64,000 bases of DNA from NCBI GenBank assembly GCA_023436225.1, contig JAEZKA010000025.1, forward strand, positions 62,001 through 126,000, in the 5' to 3' direction. Source of the DNA: Bacillota bacterium (lineage in GTDB: Bacteria > Bacillota > Clostridia > Lachnospirales > Lachnospiraceae). The notes below the pieces were generated by a model, which had not been told where the DNA came from, searched no databases, and worked only from the letters and a program-made list of their open reading frames with translations. The position numbers and the translations under genes were made by a program. Positions 25,810 through 35,074 of the stretch are shown here, piece after piece (position 1 is the first letter of the stretch; each line of letters opens with the position of its first letter).

Positions 25810-26775
25810 CTAGAATAACGCATAGTCACTGTCAATTCTCTTAACAATCCAGTTACAGGTCATAACCAGTGCAAACCCGAATAAGGATTGATATAAGCCA
25901 ACAGCACTTGCTTGAGTGAAATTAAAATTATTCATCATAGAACGGAATACAAAGGTCTCAATAATATCCGTAGTAGGGAAGAGCAGGGAATTAGAGGCAC
26001 CGATTATGTTATAGAACAATCCGAAATTACCTTTTAATATTCCTCCCATAGCAAACAGGAGTAGTATAACGATTGTAGGTCTCAGGTTCGGAAGAATAAT
26101 AAAACGGATCTTCTGGAAGGCATTCACGCCATCCACCTTGGCCGCTTCAATCATCTCTGAATCAATACCCATGATTGCTGCAAAGTAGACAATGGAACCA
26201 TATCCTGTTCGCTGCCACAGATCAGCCGCGACAATTATGTAAGGCCAAACATGCTTGTTGGAATAAACCTTTACCGGTGTACCGCCAAAATGCTCGATAA
26301 TACTGTTAATAAAGCCATAGTCAAAATTCAATAAGTTATAAAGGAGCAAACCAACCAATACGGCAGAGATAAAATACGGCAGGAACATCATGGTCTGCGT
26401 AATCTTCTTAAAACGCTTACTTAATATTTCATTTAACAAGATAGCAACAAATATCTGCAAAACGTTCCCCAAGATAATAAATGCCAGATTATATAGTATG
26501 GTATTACGGGTCAGCATTGATATTTTACCTGAGGTAATTAGGAACTTAAAATTATCCAGTCCGACAAACTGACTTCCAAAGAGTCCCTTGGCATAATTGA
26601 AATTGGTAAAGGCGATATAGATTCCCGGCATCGGTAAATAGGAATACACTAAGAAAAAAATAATTGCGGGCATACACATTAATAATAACACCCTATACTT
26701 GATCACCTTTTGCCAAAAGGTTAGTTTTTTGAATGGCTTCGCCGGAGCCCCCACCTTATTTATTACCCTTCTCAT
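25810..26775 (-). CDS. Sugar ABC transporter permease, LplB-like
   Basis: The 321-residue protein has six predicted membrane segments and the EAA loop IEAAKVDGVNAFQKIRFIILP. It is the first gene of the first importer operon, followed by the YtcP-like permease and the binding protein. AAGGAG precedes the start. The 500 bases upstream carry three LacI-type operators, which point to the regulator encoded at 27280-28332. Confidence 0.92.
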   Translation of the reverse strand: MRRVINKVGAPAKPFKKLTFWQKVIKYRVLLLMCMPAIIFFLVYSYLPMPGIYIAFTNFNYAKGLFGSQFVGLDNFKFLITSGKISMLTRNTILYNLAFIILGNVLQIFVAILLNEILSKRFKKITQTMMFLPYFISAVLVGLLLYNLLNFDYGFINSIIEHFGGTPVKVYSNKHVWPYIIVAADLWQRTGYGSIVYFAAIMGIDSEMIEAAKVDGVNAFQKIRFIILPNLRPTIVILLLFAMGGILKGNFGLFYNIIGASNSLLFPTTDIIETFVFRSMMNNFNFTQASAVGLYQSLFGFALVMTCNWIVKRIDSDYALF

Positions 26776-27191
26776 ATCTCCACTCCTTTATTATATCTGA
26801 TCTCATTTAACGCGAAACCGCTTTCAATTGCTTCAAAAATTTTTATACAACCAATTCTGATGGCTTCCGTATTTAAACTATCTTCCTTATTTCTTTCATA
26901 GCAGATTGAATTATTCATTGTGTGAAATCGCTTTCATAATTAGTAAAAAATAAAATGCCTAACAATTTTCCAACTAGTTTTCCTTTGTTGAAGTAATAGT
27001 ATCGCATTTCTTTGTACATTTTGTCTGATATAGTTGATGTGAAATCGCTTTCATGTAATAATTATAACAATACGAAATTTGATTGTCAATATAAATTTGT
27101 AATATTTTAGATATCATTACGAAAGTCATTACGAAAGCTTCTGTTATTGTACAATTGTATCCGACAACTTTCATTCATTCCGGAGTATGAC
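26776..27191. promoter_or_regulatory. Control region of the first importer operon with three LacI-type operators
   Basis: Two identical 14-mers TGAAATCGCTTTCA (26923-26936 and 27040-27053) lie 117 bases apart, about 11 helical turns. A third related site GAAACCGCTTTC is at 26814-26825. All match the LacI-family pattern TGAAA-N4-TTTCA with a central CG. The spacing would allow repression by looping. A short direct repeat CATTACGAAAG occurs twice near 27114-27137. Confidence 0.8.
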
Positions 27192-27260
27192 AAAAATCGC
27201 TCCCCACACACAGCTTGCAGGACATCCGTCTATCCGTCAAGCAGTGTATTATAGGGAGCG
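27192..27260 (-). terminator. Terminator of the LacI-family gene
   Basis: On the minus strand CGCTCCC and GGGAGCG close a branched hairpin whose inner arms ACACTGCTTG and CAAGCTGTGT also pair, followed by ATTTTTG. Confidence 0.65.
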
Positions 27261-27279
27261 AAGATACTTTTTCTCTCAG

Positions 27280-28332
27280 TTATATATGGCTTACGCTATC
27301 GTTCTCCCTTATTTCCCGGCAGGAGCTACGTACCGTAAGATACGTTGGAATATATTTGATTTTTTCGGTTTCCTTTTTATTGATGATCTGCATTATGGTT
27401 TCCATGATCGCCTGAGCATATGCTTTCAGATTATAGCTGATACAGGTCAAGGGAGGTGATATCATCTCTGAATAAAAGGTATCATCATATCCGATAACCG
27501 AGATATCCTCCGGAACCCGGAGCCGCTTTTCACTCAGCGCACGGATAATACCCATCGCAACCGATTCATTCACTGCAATAATTGCTGTAGGGAGATGGTC
27601 CAGCTTTAAAAGCTTTCTGGCAGCTATATATCCGGCTTCAATCGAATAATCTGCTTCAATCATAAATTCCTTATAGAAGGGAAGATTTTGGTCCTGTAAA
27701 AAACGAATCAACGCTTGTTGCTTCTTCAAAGTAGGAATAACCGATGCACGCCCTCCGATAAAAGCAATTTCCTTATGTCCGAGTCCTGACAGATATGCCA
27801 GTAACTCATTCATACCATGTGTCGCCTCTGGAATAATGCGATATACATTAGCACCTTCCAATTCACCGGCGATTACGGTCGGGATTTTTTTGGAGACCTT
27901 ATCCACCAATTCAATATACAGCGGGTCTGGAGTTACCTCATCTACACTGCCTCCGACTTGAATAATGGCATCCACTCTCTTCTCCATCAGGTTACGCAAT
28001 TGGCCACCTTCTGATGCTATTTCATTGATCGTATTACATAAAATCATGTTGTAACCACACCTAGTCGCTTCCATCTCACAGTCGACAAATAAAGTGGAGT
28101 AAAAGGGATTTCTGATATCAGGCACTATCATGCCGATTGTCTTTGATTCCTGCTTACTTAAGCTTCTTGCTATACTGTTCGGCTCAAAATCATATTTCTT
28201 AATAATTTCCTGAACCCGGTTTCTCTTATCTTCACTCACTTTAGCATTACCGGTCAGAACTCTGGATACCGTCGCAGGAGATACCCCAGCTTCTCTTGCT
28301 ATATCATATACCGTTATTGTTTCATTCCCCAT
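27280..28332 (-). CDS. LacI-family transcriptional regulator
   Basis: The 350-residue protein starts with the helix-turn-helix TVYDIAREAGVSPATVSRVLTGN, a hinge helix ending in ARSLSKQES and a periplasmic-binding-protein-like effector domain with AIIAVNESVAMGIIRAL and DISVIGYDDT. It lies directly upstream of the first importer operon and downstream of the GH35 gene, all on one strand. Operators TGAAA-N4-TTTCA before the importer and the GH35 gene fit its site preference. The effector is probably a sugar released by these enzymes. Confidence 0.92.
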   Translation of the reverse strand: MGNETITVYDIAREAGVSPATVSRVLTGNAKVSEDKRNRVQEIIKKYDFEPNSIARSLSKQESKTIGMIVPDIRNPFYSTLFVDCEMEATRCGYNMILCNTINEIASEGGQLRNLMEKRVDAIIQVGGSVDEVTPDPLYIELVDKVSKKIPTVIAGELEGANVYRIIPEATHGMNELLAYLSGLGHKEIAFIGGRASVIPTLKKQQALIRFLQDQNLPFYKEFMIEADYSIEAGYIAARKLLKLDHLPTAIIAVNESVAMGIIRALSEKRLRVPEDISVIGYDDTFYSEMISPPLTCISYNLKAYAQAIMETIMQIINKKETEKIKYIPTYLTVRSSCREIRENDSVSHI

Positions 28333-28392
28333 ACAATCACCCCATCATGTAAACACATTTCTACTGATTTGCAGAAGCACCTTATGATCATT

Positions 28393-28446
28393 AAAAAAAG
28401 CAACGCCACAAGCCTGTTATTCCGATTAACAGGCTAACCTCGTGGC
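28393..28446 (-). terminator. Terminator after the GH35 gene
   Basis: GCCAC and GTGGC flank the perfect inner stem AGCCTGTTA/TAACAGGCT. GTTGCTTTTTTT follows on the minus strand. It separates the GH35 transcript from the LacI gene. Confidence 0.8.
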
Positions 28447-28549
28447 AGTTCATGTATAATTGTATACACTTAGCCTCTTTTCGTCAAGCGCAGCAATCAA
28501 ACCTTTGATCTCGTAATTCTGCCCATCTTAAACCATCACCGGTTACTAC

Positions 28550-30301
28550 TTAACCAAGGTCGGGCTGGTCTGTCAGAATAATTGTATCCCGATGTATTCC
28601 ATCGGTTTCAAACATCAATACGGTATTCTTACCGACTTTGATTAGTGGTCCAGGAATATAAAGTCTTTTCTGCGGACCGATTTCCCAAAAACGCCCTAGG
28701 TTAAAGCTGTTAATAAAGGCACAGCCCTTACCCCAGCCTGTAAAATCAAGATAGGTATCGCATGCTTTCTCTGCCTCGAATTCAAACAGATAGAAAGCCG
28801 GCAGCCCTTCCTGGTAGCCCTTGGTGAAATCCAGGCGTTCCAGATTATTAAGAGGTAAAGGGTAATGCTTCCAACAAAAATGTTGATGTCCGTTCACCTG
28901 GACACTTCCGTTAATTCCCTTTCTCTGATGTTCCATAGCAAGACCGAAATTCACACGCCCCATGTTCTCCACTAGAATATCCATTCTACTGACCTGCTGG
29001 AGCGAAACATCTACTTGTGCCTCCACTAACAGTTCTCTATCATACAGCTTTATTACAGGGTTTTGATCTATAAATACCTGTGCTCTGTCATTGGCTTCCC
29101 ATAACCTCAGCCTTTCCAGACGATCTTCTTTCTTAAGCTCTGTACTGTATAATATGTACCCATAACTTTGCCCAAGCAGTTCCATTGATTTCGGATAGGT
29201 ACTCTCTGTCATGGTTGTTATATCCTCCAGAGCTTCCAGCAGACCCACTCGCTTCACTACCTTCAGTTCTCCGTAGCTGTAAGCTTCTGACTGTGGTGGT
29301 AATGAAATCGATTCTACCGGATTATATTTACGAATCACCTTAGCGAAGGCTTCATATTTTGGTGTAATCTTTCCTGCCTCCGTAAGCAAAGCATCATAAT
29401 CGTAGGAGGTTACATCCGGTGTCAGCTCTTCATAATAATTAGAGCCATTCATAAATCCAAAATTGGTTCCACCATGAAACATATAGATATTCACATTCCC
29501 AAGCCGCAAAATATCATCCAAATCCTTAACATTCTGTTCCAGCTCTGATGTAACATGCCCTCCATTACCCCAATGATCAAACCAGCCGATCCAAAATTCC
29601 ATGCACATCAACGGTCCACCATGGGTATGCTCTGCGAGAACCTTGAACTGCTCTTCTGCTTTTGAGCCAAAATTTGCAGTAGGCAGAACACCCGGCAGGC
29701 TACCGCAACGCAGGGCATCACCCCAAGGACCATCAGAGGTGACGAAGGGCACCACCGCTCCCTGCTCAAGCATAGCAGACTTGATAGCCTCCAGATACTT
29801 AGTATCATTGCCGTAATATCCGTATTCATTCTCAATCTGTAGTAGTATGATGGGTCCACCGTAATTCACCTGCAGTGGAGTAATAATCTTAAATACCTCT
29901 TGAAAATACTCCTTAACATAGCCAAGGAAGGATTTATTATAACCCCTCAGTCTCATACCGTCTTTCGCAAGGAGCCAAGCAGGCAGTCCACCTAATTCCC
30001 ATTCAGCACAAATATAAGGGGAAGGACGGACGATCACCCACAATCCAAGCTCCTGTGCCAGTTCAATATATGCTTTCAGATCAAGCATCCCGGTAAAATC
30101 GAATACCCCTTTTTCAGGCTCATGCATATTCCATGGTACATAAGTCTCTACTGTATTACACCCTAAGTTCTTTAATTTTATTAAACGATCACGCCAATAT
30201 TCGGGAACAATGCGGAAATAATGCATTCCGCCTGATATTATCTTCATCTCTTTCCCGTTTAAATAGAACTTATCCTTTATTTCAAAATGATTCATCATCA
30301 T
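28550..30301 (-). CDS. Beta-galactosidase, glycoside hydrolase family 35
   Basis: The 583-residue enzyme has the GH35 TIM barrel with the signature ISGGMHYFRIVPEYW (32-46), acid/base Glu169 in LLQIENEYG and nucleophile Glu245 in CMEFWIGWFD, followed by beta-sandwich domains. No signal peptide is present, so it acts on imported oligosaccharides and removes terminal beta-galactose. I chose the first of three tandem ATG codons, five bases after AGGAGG. A longer frame would run through the operator and promoter. The promoter and a 26-base operator palindrome are immediately upstream. Confidence 0.93.
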   Translation of the reverse strand: MMMNHFEIKDKFYLNGKEMKIISGGMHYFRIVPEYWRDRLIKLKNLGCNTVETYVPWNMHEPEKGVFDFTGMLDLKAYIELAQELGLWVIVRPSPYICAEWELGGLPAWLLAKDGMRLRGYNKSFLGYVKEYFQEVFKIITPLQVNYGGPIILLQIENEYGYYGNDTKYLEAIKSAMLEQGAVVPFVTSDGPWGDALRCGSLPGVLPTANFGSKAEEQFKVLAEHTHGGPLMCMEFWIGWFDHWGNGGHVTSELEQNVKDLDDILRLGNVNIYMFHGGTNFGFMNGSNYYEELTPDVTSYDYDALLTEAGKITPKYEAFAKVIRKYNPVESISLPPQSEAYSYGELKVVKRVGLLEALEDITTMTESTYPKSMELLGQSYGYILYSTELKKEDRLERLRLWEANDRAQVFIDQNPVIKLYDRELLVEAQVDVSLQQVSRMDILVENMGRVNFGLAMEHQRKGINGSVQVNGHQHFCWKHYPLPLNNLERLDFTKGYQEGLPAFYLFEFEAEKACDTYLDFTGWGKGCAFINSFNLGRFWEIGPQKRLYIPGPLIKVGKNTVLMFETDGIHRDTIILTDQPDLG

Positions 30302-30327
30302 TTTAGCCTCCTGATCATATTTTGAAA

Positions 30328-30353
30328 GACTTATGAAACCCGTTTCATAAGTC
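30328..30353. promoter_or_regulatory. 26-base palindromic operator of the GH35 gene
   Basis: GACTTATGAAAC and GTTTCATAAGTC are perfect inverted arms with a two-base spacer. The centre TGAAACCCGTTTCA resembles the LacI-type sites before the importer operon. It overlaps the expected transcription start, a classic repressor position. Confidence 0.85.
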
Positions 30354-30382
30354 ATGTTATCACTCTGCGAATCGACTGTCAA
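30354..30382 (-). promoter_or_regulatory. Promoter of the GH35 gene
   Basis: TTGACA (30377-30382) and TAACAT (30354-30359) are separated by 17 bases on the minus strand, directly before the palindromic operator. Confidence 0.75.
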
Positions 30383-30486
30383 TACGTTTAAACTAATTTC
30401 ATAAAATTCTTTACCTAATACAGACCTTTTCAATCATAACTACGACTCTGAATCTATAAAACACGCTAAATGAAAAAGCATTTTTG

Positions 30487-30500
30487 TGAAAATGATTTCA
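30487..30500. promoter_or_regulatory. Possible LacI-type operator upstream of the GH2 gene
   Basis: TGAAAATGATTTCA keeps the TGAAA-N4-TTTCA arms of the other sites but lacks the central CG. It lies in the 420-base divergent region between GH35 and GH2, which otherwise is AT-rich without other clear elements. Confidence 0.45.
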
Positions 30501-30723
30501 GATAGAAAAAATATATTTATTATGAAACCGAATACATTCCACTAAAATAATGGATTTTCTAATTATCAGCACCTGCTTTGAACGAAAAAACAATTTTTGT
30601 TAAATGTATCTATTTTACAAATTAAGTTTCTATCTTCCATTGAATTTCTTCCATTTCTTACTATACTGAAATTGATTTGTAAATTACTTGGTCCATTCCG
30701 GATAGTTAAGATAGGAGGATACA

Positions 30724-33159
30724 ATGCAAGCAATAAATTTACACAAGTGGAGATTTCATTATAACGATAATCCTGATGCATGGTTTCGAGGCTTTGACGA
30801 TCATACCTGGGAGGAGGTAATGGTTCCTCACGACTGGTCCGTCCACATGCCTTTCTCCAAGGAATATTCCAGCGGAACCGGTTATCTGGCCGGTGGGATC
30901 GGCTGGTATCGTACTGCTTTCCTCCTTCCCAAGGAATGGGAGGGCAACCGCATCTACATAACCTTTGATGGTGTTTATAAGAACAGTCAGGTATGGTGCA
31001 ACAGCTACTATATGGGCAAACGACCTTTTGGCTATGCTACATTCCGTTATGATATCACCGATCAGGTACACTTTGGTTCCCAGACGAACCTTATTGCAGT
31101 TAAGGTGGATCACAGAGATATCTCAGACTCCAGATGGTTTACCGGCTCCGGTATTACCAGAAAAGTCACTGTAACTGCAGAAGCTCCGGTCCATCCGGAT
31201 TTTAACGGGATCTATTTTAAGACTCCATCCGTAACGGATGAACTGGCCGAGATCGAAATTGATCACAGCATACAAAATGACTCCCCTTATGATGTTACAG
31301 TCAATGTCATCAACCAGCTATTCTATGACGGTAAAAAAATGTTGCAAATAGAGCAAACCGACTTTCTTGCAGCCGGTACTATAAGAAGTCTTAAGACAAA
31401 GGGAACACTAGGACAACCAAAACTCTGGGCACCGGAACACCCTAATCTATATCAACTAACCAGTATTATCCGTGCAGAGCTTTCTGAAGACACTTTCACT
31501 CCTATCGGTGATCGGAAACTCCTATGTACAATGGAGACAGATCAAGTGGTAGGAATAAGGAGCCTTCGTTTTGATCCGAATAAGGGCTTCTTCCTTAATG
31601 ATCAACCCTATAAGCTCAAGGGCGTATGCGTTCATCATGACGCAGGCTGTCTGGGCGCCGCTGTCCACCCTGAGGTATGGCATCGCCGTCTGAGCGCCTT
31701 AAAGGAAATGGGCTGTAATGCAATTCGCATGAGCCATAACCCCCATATGCCCGAGCTTTATGAGCTATGTGATACCCTTGGCTTCTTCGTTATGGATGAA
31801 GCCTTTGATGAGTGGGAAGGACCTAAAAACAAATGGTCCACGGGACATAATGTATATCCACCAAAGCATCAGGGATATTTCGAGGATTTCCCTGCATGGC
31901 ACGAGCAGGATCTGGCTGATTTTATTAAACGTGATCGAAATCATCCCAGTATCATTGCCTGGAGTATCGGTAATGAAATCGATTATCCGAACGACCCCTA
32001 TTGTCATCCCTTCTTTCAGAATATGGAGGGTAACAACGATAAGAATAAGCCAATCACAGAGCAGCAATACAGCCCCGATCGACCGAACGCAACAAGGCTG
32101 CCGGTTCTGGCAGATAGACTGGTTAAGATTGTGAAGAGGCATGAAACCACCAGACCGGTGACCTCAGCTGTATCATTTCCTGAATTATCCTCGAAGATAG
32201 GCTTCTACGATTCCCTCGATATCGTCGGATACAATTATAAGGAGCAGTATTATGCAGAAGATCATCTTCTCTTTCCAGATAAGCCGTTCTTAGGCAGTGA
32301 GAACAGTCATTCCTACATGGCCTGGAAGGCAGTACGGGATCAGGAGTATATCTCCGGTCAATTCTTATGGACCGGAATCGATTATCTGGGAGAAGCTCAC
32401 GGCTGGCCAATCCACGGTTCCGGAGCCGGTCTGCTTACCTTAGCCGGATTTATGAAGACCTCCTTCTATCGTAGAAAGAGCTTCTGGTCAGTCTCTCCAA
32501 TGCTATATCTGACTACCGCCAGAGCCGAGCTTATAAGCCATGACGTCTCTGATAAAGACCCGAACCGGGAGTGGAAATCAATGTACCGAAGCTGGAATTA
32601 TACCTCCGGAGAAATGCTGGAGATCAGATGCTATACCAACCTTCCTACCGTTGAATTATTCTTAAGCGGCAGAAGCTTGGGAATAAAAGAATATAATGAT
32701 GAACTTGGATATATAGACTGGTTCGTTCCCTTCGAACCTGGTGAGCTTACCGCAACAGGGTCAGCGAATGGTGATAACAGCGAATTAATTAGGGATGTGT
32801 TGGCTACAACAGGACGTAGCTGTAACATCAAGTTAAACCGTTGGATACCTACACAAGCAATGACCTATTCATCCGCTTTTGAAGAGGATATGATACAAAT
32901 TGAGGTGACGATTACCGATGAGGAAGGTAGATGGATCACCAATGACTGCAGTCTGCTTTCTGTCAATGTCACAGGTGGCGGTAGGCTGGAAGGTCTGGAG
33001 AACGGAGATCTGGCAGACAACACAGAATATAGTGCCTCCTACCGAAGAGCCTATGAAGGAAGATTGATGATCTATATATCACCTACGGAACCGGGCAAAG
33101 ATATCACAGTAATGGTACAAGGGGAAGGCCTTAAGCCGACGACCTACCATACCCGATAG
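30724..33159 (+). CDS. Glycoside hydrolase family 2 (beta-galactosidase/beta-glucuronidase type)
   Basis: The 811-residue enzyme has the GH2 order: sugar-binding jelly roll with MVPHDWSVHMPF, an immunoglobulin-like domain, and a TIM barrel with RMSHNPHMPELYELCD. The acid/base is Glu418 in WSIGNEID and the nucleophile Glu526 in FLGSENSH, followed by C-terminal accessory domains. It lacks a signal peptide. Whether it cleaves beta-galactosides, beta-glucuronides or another sugar is not decided by these motifs; the nearby uxaC makes a glucuronide attractive. ATAGGAGGA precedes the ATG. Confidence 0.93.
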   Translation: MQAINLHKWRFHYNDNPDAWFRGFDDHTWEEVMVPHDWSVHMPFSKEYSSGTGYLAGGIGWYRTAFLLPKEWEGNRIYITFDGVYKNSQVWCNSYYMGKRPFGYATFRYDITDQVHFGSQTNLIAVKVDHRDISDSRWFTGSGITRKVTVTAEAPVHPDFNGIYFKTPSVTDELAEIEIDHSIQNDSPYDVTVNVINQLFYDGKKMLQIEQTDFLAAGTIRSLKTKGTLGQPKLWAPEHPNLYQLTSIIRAELSEDTFTPIGDRKLLCTMETDQVVGIRSLRFDPNKGFFLNDQPYKLKGVCVHHDAGCLGAAVHPEVWHRRLSALKEMGCNAIRMSHNPHMPELYELCDTLGFFVMDEAFDEWEGPKNKWSTGHNVYPPKHQGYFEDFPAWHEQDLADFIKRDRNHPSIIAWSIGNEIDYPNDPYCHPFFQNMEGNNDKNKPITEQQYSPDRPNATRLPVLADRLVKIVKRHETTRPVTSAVSFPELSSKIGFYDSLDIVGYNYKEQYYAEDHLLFPDKPFLGSENSHSYMAWKAVRDQEYISGQFLWTGIDYLGEAHGWPIHGSGAGLLTLAGFMKTSFYRRKSFWSVSPMLYLTTARAELISHDVSDKDPNREWKSMYRSWNYTSGEMLEIRCYTNLPTVELFLSGRSLGIKEYNDELGYIDWFVPFEPGELTATGSANGDNSELIRDVLATTGRSCNIKLNRWIPTQAMTYSSAFEEDMIQIEVTITDEEGRWITNDCSLLSVNVTGGGRLEGLENGDLADNTEYSASYRRAYEGRLMIYISPTEPGKDITVMVQGEGLKPTTYHTR

Positions 33160-33210
33160 ACGATAGACCGGCTTGTAAGATGCTATAGACTGTTTCACTT
33201 ATTCTCACAA

Positions 33211-34122
33211 TCACTTCAGAACTCCCTTTGCAAAGGCAGAAGGGGTTATACCCGTAGCTTTTTTAAATACCTTACTAAAATAATAAATATCCGGAAAGCC
33301 AACAGCCTGTCCTATCTCAGAAATCTTCATACTGGTGGTAGAGATTAATTCTTTCGCATGGTTAATACGAACCATATTCAGATAAGCGAAGATAGTTCGG
33401 TGGGTGAGCTGCTTGAAGACGCGATTGATATAATCAAAATTACAGGCAGCTTTCTCCTCGATATCCACGCTGGTAATCTTGTCTGCATAATTCGTATTCA
33501 GATAGCTCAGTAAGAGCTGTACCTTACGATAGGACTTAAGAATACCGGTAGACATACTCTGGGTCACGAATAACACATAGCTGCGATAGGTCTGTGCAAA
33601 AACCTCCAACACCTTACAAGCAGTAAGTAGCTTATAGTATTCCAGATGATCCGCATTATGATTGGAGGCTTCCTCCAGGACACAACATACCTTGATAAAA
33701 TCGCTATAATTAGAGAAATGGTAGTACTTCGGTAATAAAAGATCCCCTTCCTCGCAGGTTGTGTAGGAAAAGGGATCGCTTTTCAAGGTGTCATTGCGTC
33801 GTGCAATCACTTCCATCAAAGACTCCTGCTCGGAGGGATAGGATATTCTCTCTATCTGATCATGCCGAAAATGGATATAAAAATACTCACAGTAAGAGGC
33901 TTGATAGCCTTCATGACTATAATCCGGGTCTAAGACAATAAAATCACCCGGAACCAATACATATGATATATTATTCTCCCGAATAAACATCTTCCCATTT
34001 TTTATAATATACACAATATATTCATCCACCTGTCTCCTGTTATGGATATAAGGTGGTTGAATCACTGCTGTATTCATTAGCCGGACCTTGGGTGTCAGGC
34101 TGGTATCGAACCGATAGAGCAT
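33211..34122 (-). CDS. AraC-family transcriptional regulator
   Basis: The 303-residue protein has an N-terminal cupin-like sensing domain (about 1-110, with GDFIVLDPDYSHEGYQASYCEYFYIHF) and a C-terminal double helix-turn-helix with AKELISTTSMKISEIGQAVGFPDIYYFSKVFKKATGITPSAF. Such proteins activate sugar-use genes on binding a ligand. It converges with the GH2 gene, 51 bases apart. GGAGG precedes the ATG. Its target may be the GH2 gene or the now broken uronate genes; no binding site could be assigned. Confidence 0.92.
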   Translation of the reverse strand: MLYRFDTSLTPKVRLMNTAVIQPPYIHNRRQVDEYIVYIIKNGKMFIRENNISYVLVPGDFIVLDPDYSHEGYQASYCEYFYIHFRHDQIERISYPSEQESLMEVIARRNDTLKSDPFSYTTCEEGDLLLPKYYHFSNYSDFIKVCCVLEEASNHNADHLEYYKLLTACKVLEVFAQTYRSYVLFVTQSMSTGILKSYRKVQLLLSYLNTNYADKITSVDIEEKAACNFDYINRVFKQLTHRTIFAYLNMVRINHAKELISTTSMKISEIGQAVGFPDIYYFSKVFKKATGITPSAFAKGVLK

Positions 34123-34369
34123 ACGCTTCCTCCGTAGTAAAATATATATTGATCAAAAATATCTATCCCAGTTCAAACATTAGAAGACATGTCTTGCAAA
34201 ATTCTATGTCATGATCAAAATGAACTGAGAAAACATTTCACCTATCATGAATTATAACATCGCTTACTTGCAATTGAAAGAGTATCTTATACAGGGTCCA
34301 TAGCATAATAAACATTATTATTAACGCGAGATTAAGTGACCTTGATCTGTATTGTTGGGATGGACCTGC

Positions 34370-34660
34370 TTATAAGGTAACACCCTGTTTAAAGATCGCC
34401 ATGTCACGATATCCATTCTCTTCACTCTTAGCCTTTCTACCTGAGGCTACTTCTAGTACATACTGGAACAATTCATTAGATATCTCCACCAGGGTTGAAT
34501 CAGCCACCAGTCTCCCGGCATCAAAATCGATCCAATTCCCTTTCATTTGATAAAGAGAAGTATTACTGGATATTTTAACAGTTGGTACCTGTGAGCCAAA
34601 GGGCGTTCCTCGTCCTGTAGTAAAGAGTACGATATGGGCACCAGCCGCAACACAATCTCC
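34370..34660 (-). pseudogene. uxaA: 3' remnant of altronate dehydratase (uxaA)
   Basis: Minus-strand translation gives an uninterrupted altronate dehydratase C-terminus: AAGAHIVLFTTGRGTPFG, VPTVKISSNT, GNWIDFDAGRLV and a final AIFKQGVTL before a TAA. Intact UxaA has nearly 500 residues; only about the last 95 remain. The 5' edge is fused to a uxaB fragment, so a deletion joined the two genes. The stretch upstream of 34370, to the AraC gene, shows nothing else. UxaA would convert altronate to 2-keto-3-deoxygluconate downstream of UxaC. Confidence 0.85.
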
Positions 34661-34873
34661 TTAAGATGAATGCCATTATCGTCAATCAGTTCCACCGGCA
34701 ATATAATCAGACCCTTCTCTATATCTCCATGGAAATGCTCAAATCTCTCGAATAAGAATTTGGTAAGCTTACCGGGTTGCCCTTAAGAAATTACCTTCTC
34801 CAAATTGAACCACCTTGATAGGACGATTAACCTTTTCAATACTTTGTCTACTTATCATCTTCATCTTGCTCAT
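34661..34873 (-). pseudogene. uxaB: Internally deleted remnant of tagaturonate reductase (uxaB)
   Basis: The fragment starts with an ATG at 34873 and reads RPIKVVQFGEGNFLRA, the N-terminal NAD-binding motif of UxaB. It then meets a TAA and resumes in another frame with KFLFERFEHFHGD and KGLIILPVELIDDNGIHLKE, which normally lies far downstream in the protein. It then runs into the uxaA remnant. At least two deletions are needed to explain this. The start codon side still borders a regulated divergent promoter region shared with the LacI gene. Confidence 0.82.
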
Positions 34874-34889
34874 CCCTTTACACTGTATA

Positions 34890-34903
34890 TGTAAGTGCTT
34901 ACA
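34890..34903. promoter_or_regulatory. LacI-type operator at the uxaB remnant
   Basis: TGTAAGTGCTTACA is an inverted repeat (TGTAAG/CTTACA) next to the start of the uxaB remnant. It pairs with a similar site 108 bases away at 34998-35011. Confidence 0.65.
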
Positions 34904-34962
34904 TTTTTATTGTACTATTATGTCTATATTACGCACACAAATCCTAATTATCATTTCTTTTC

Positions 34963-35011
34963 TTGCTTTTATATATGACATATTATATAATATACCATGT
35001 AAGCATTTACA
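34963..35011 (+). promoter_or_regulatory. Promoter and operator of the second LacI-family gene
   Basis: TTGCTT (34963-34968) and TATAAT (34986-34991) are 17 bases apart. TGTAAGCATTTACA (34998-35011) begins at the expected transcription start and resembles the site at 34890. This suggests autorepression and joint control of the divergent uronate genes. Confidence 0.65.
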
Positions 35012-35074
35012 TATATTCTTTTATTCCTTGGTGTAAATTTTCAGGAATCAAATAAAAACGAGGTAGGAACCACC

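Noticed and set aside
30739..32410. Several antisense frames of about 95-125 codons inside the GH2 gene
   Set aside because: They mirror the codon pattern of the GH2 gene and have no start signals.
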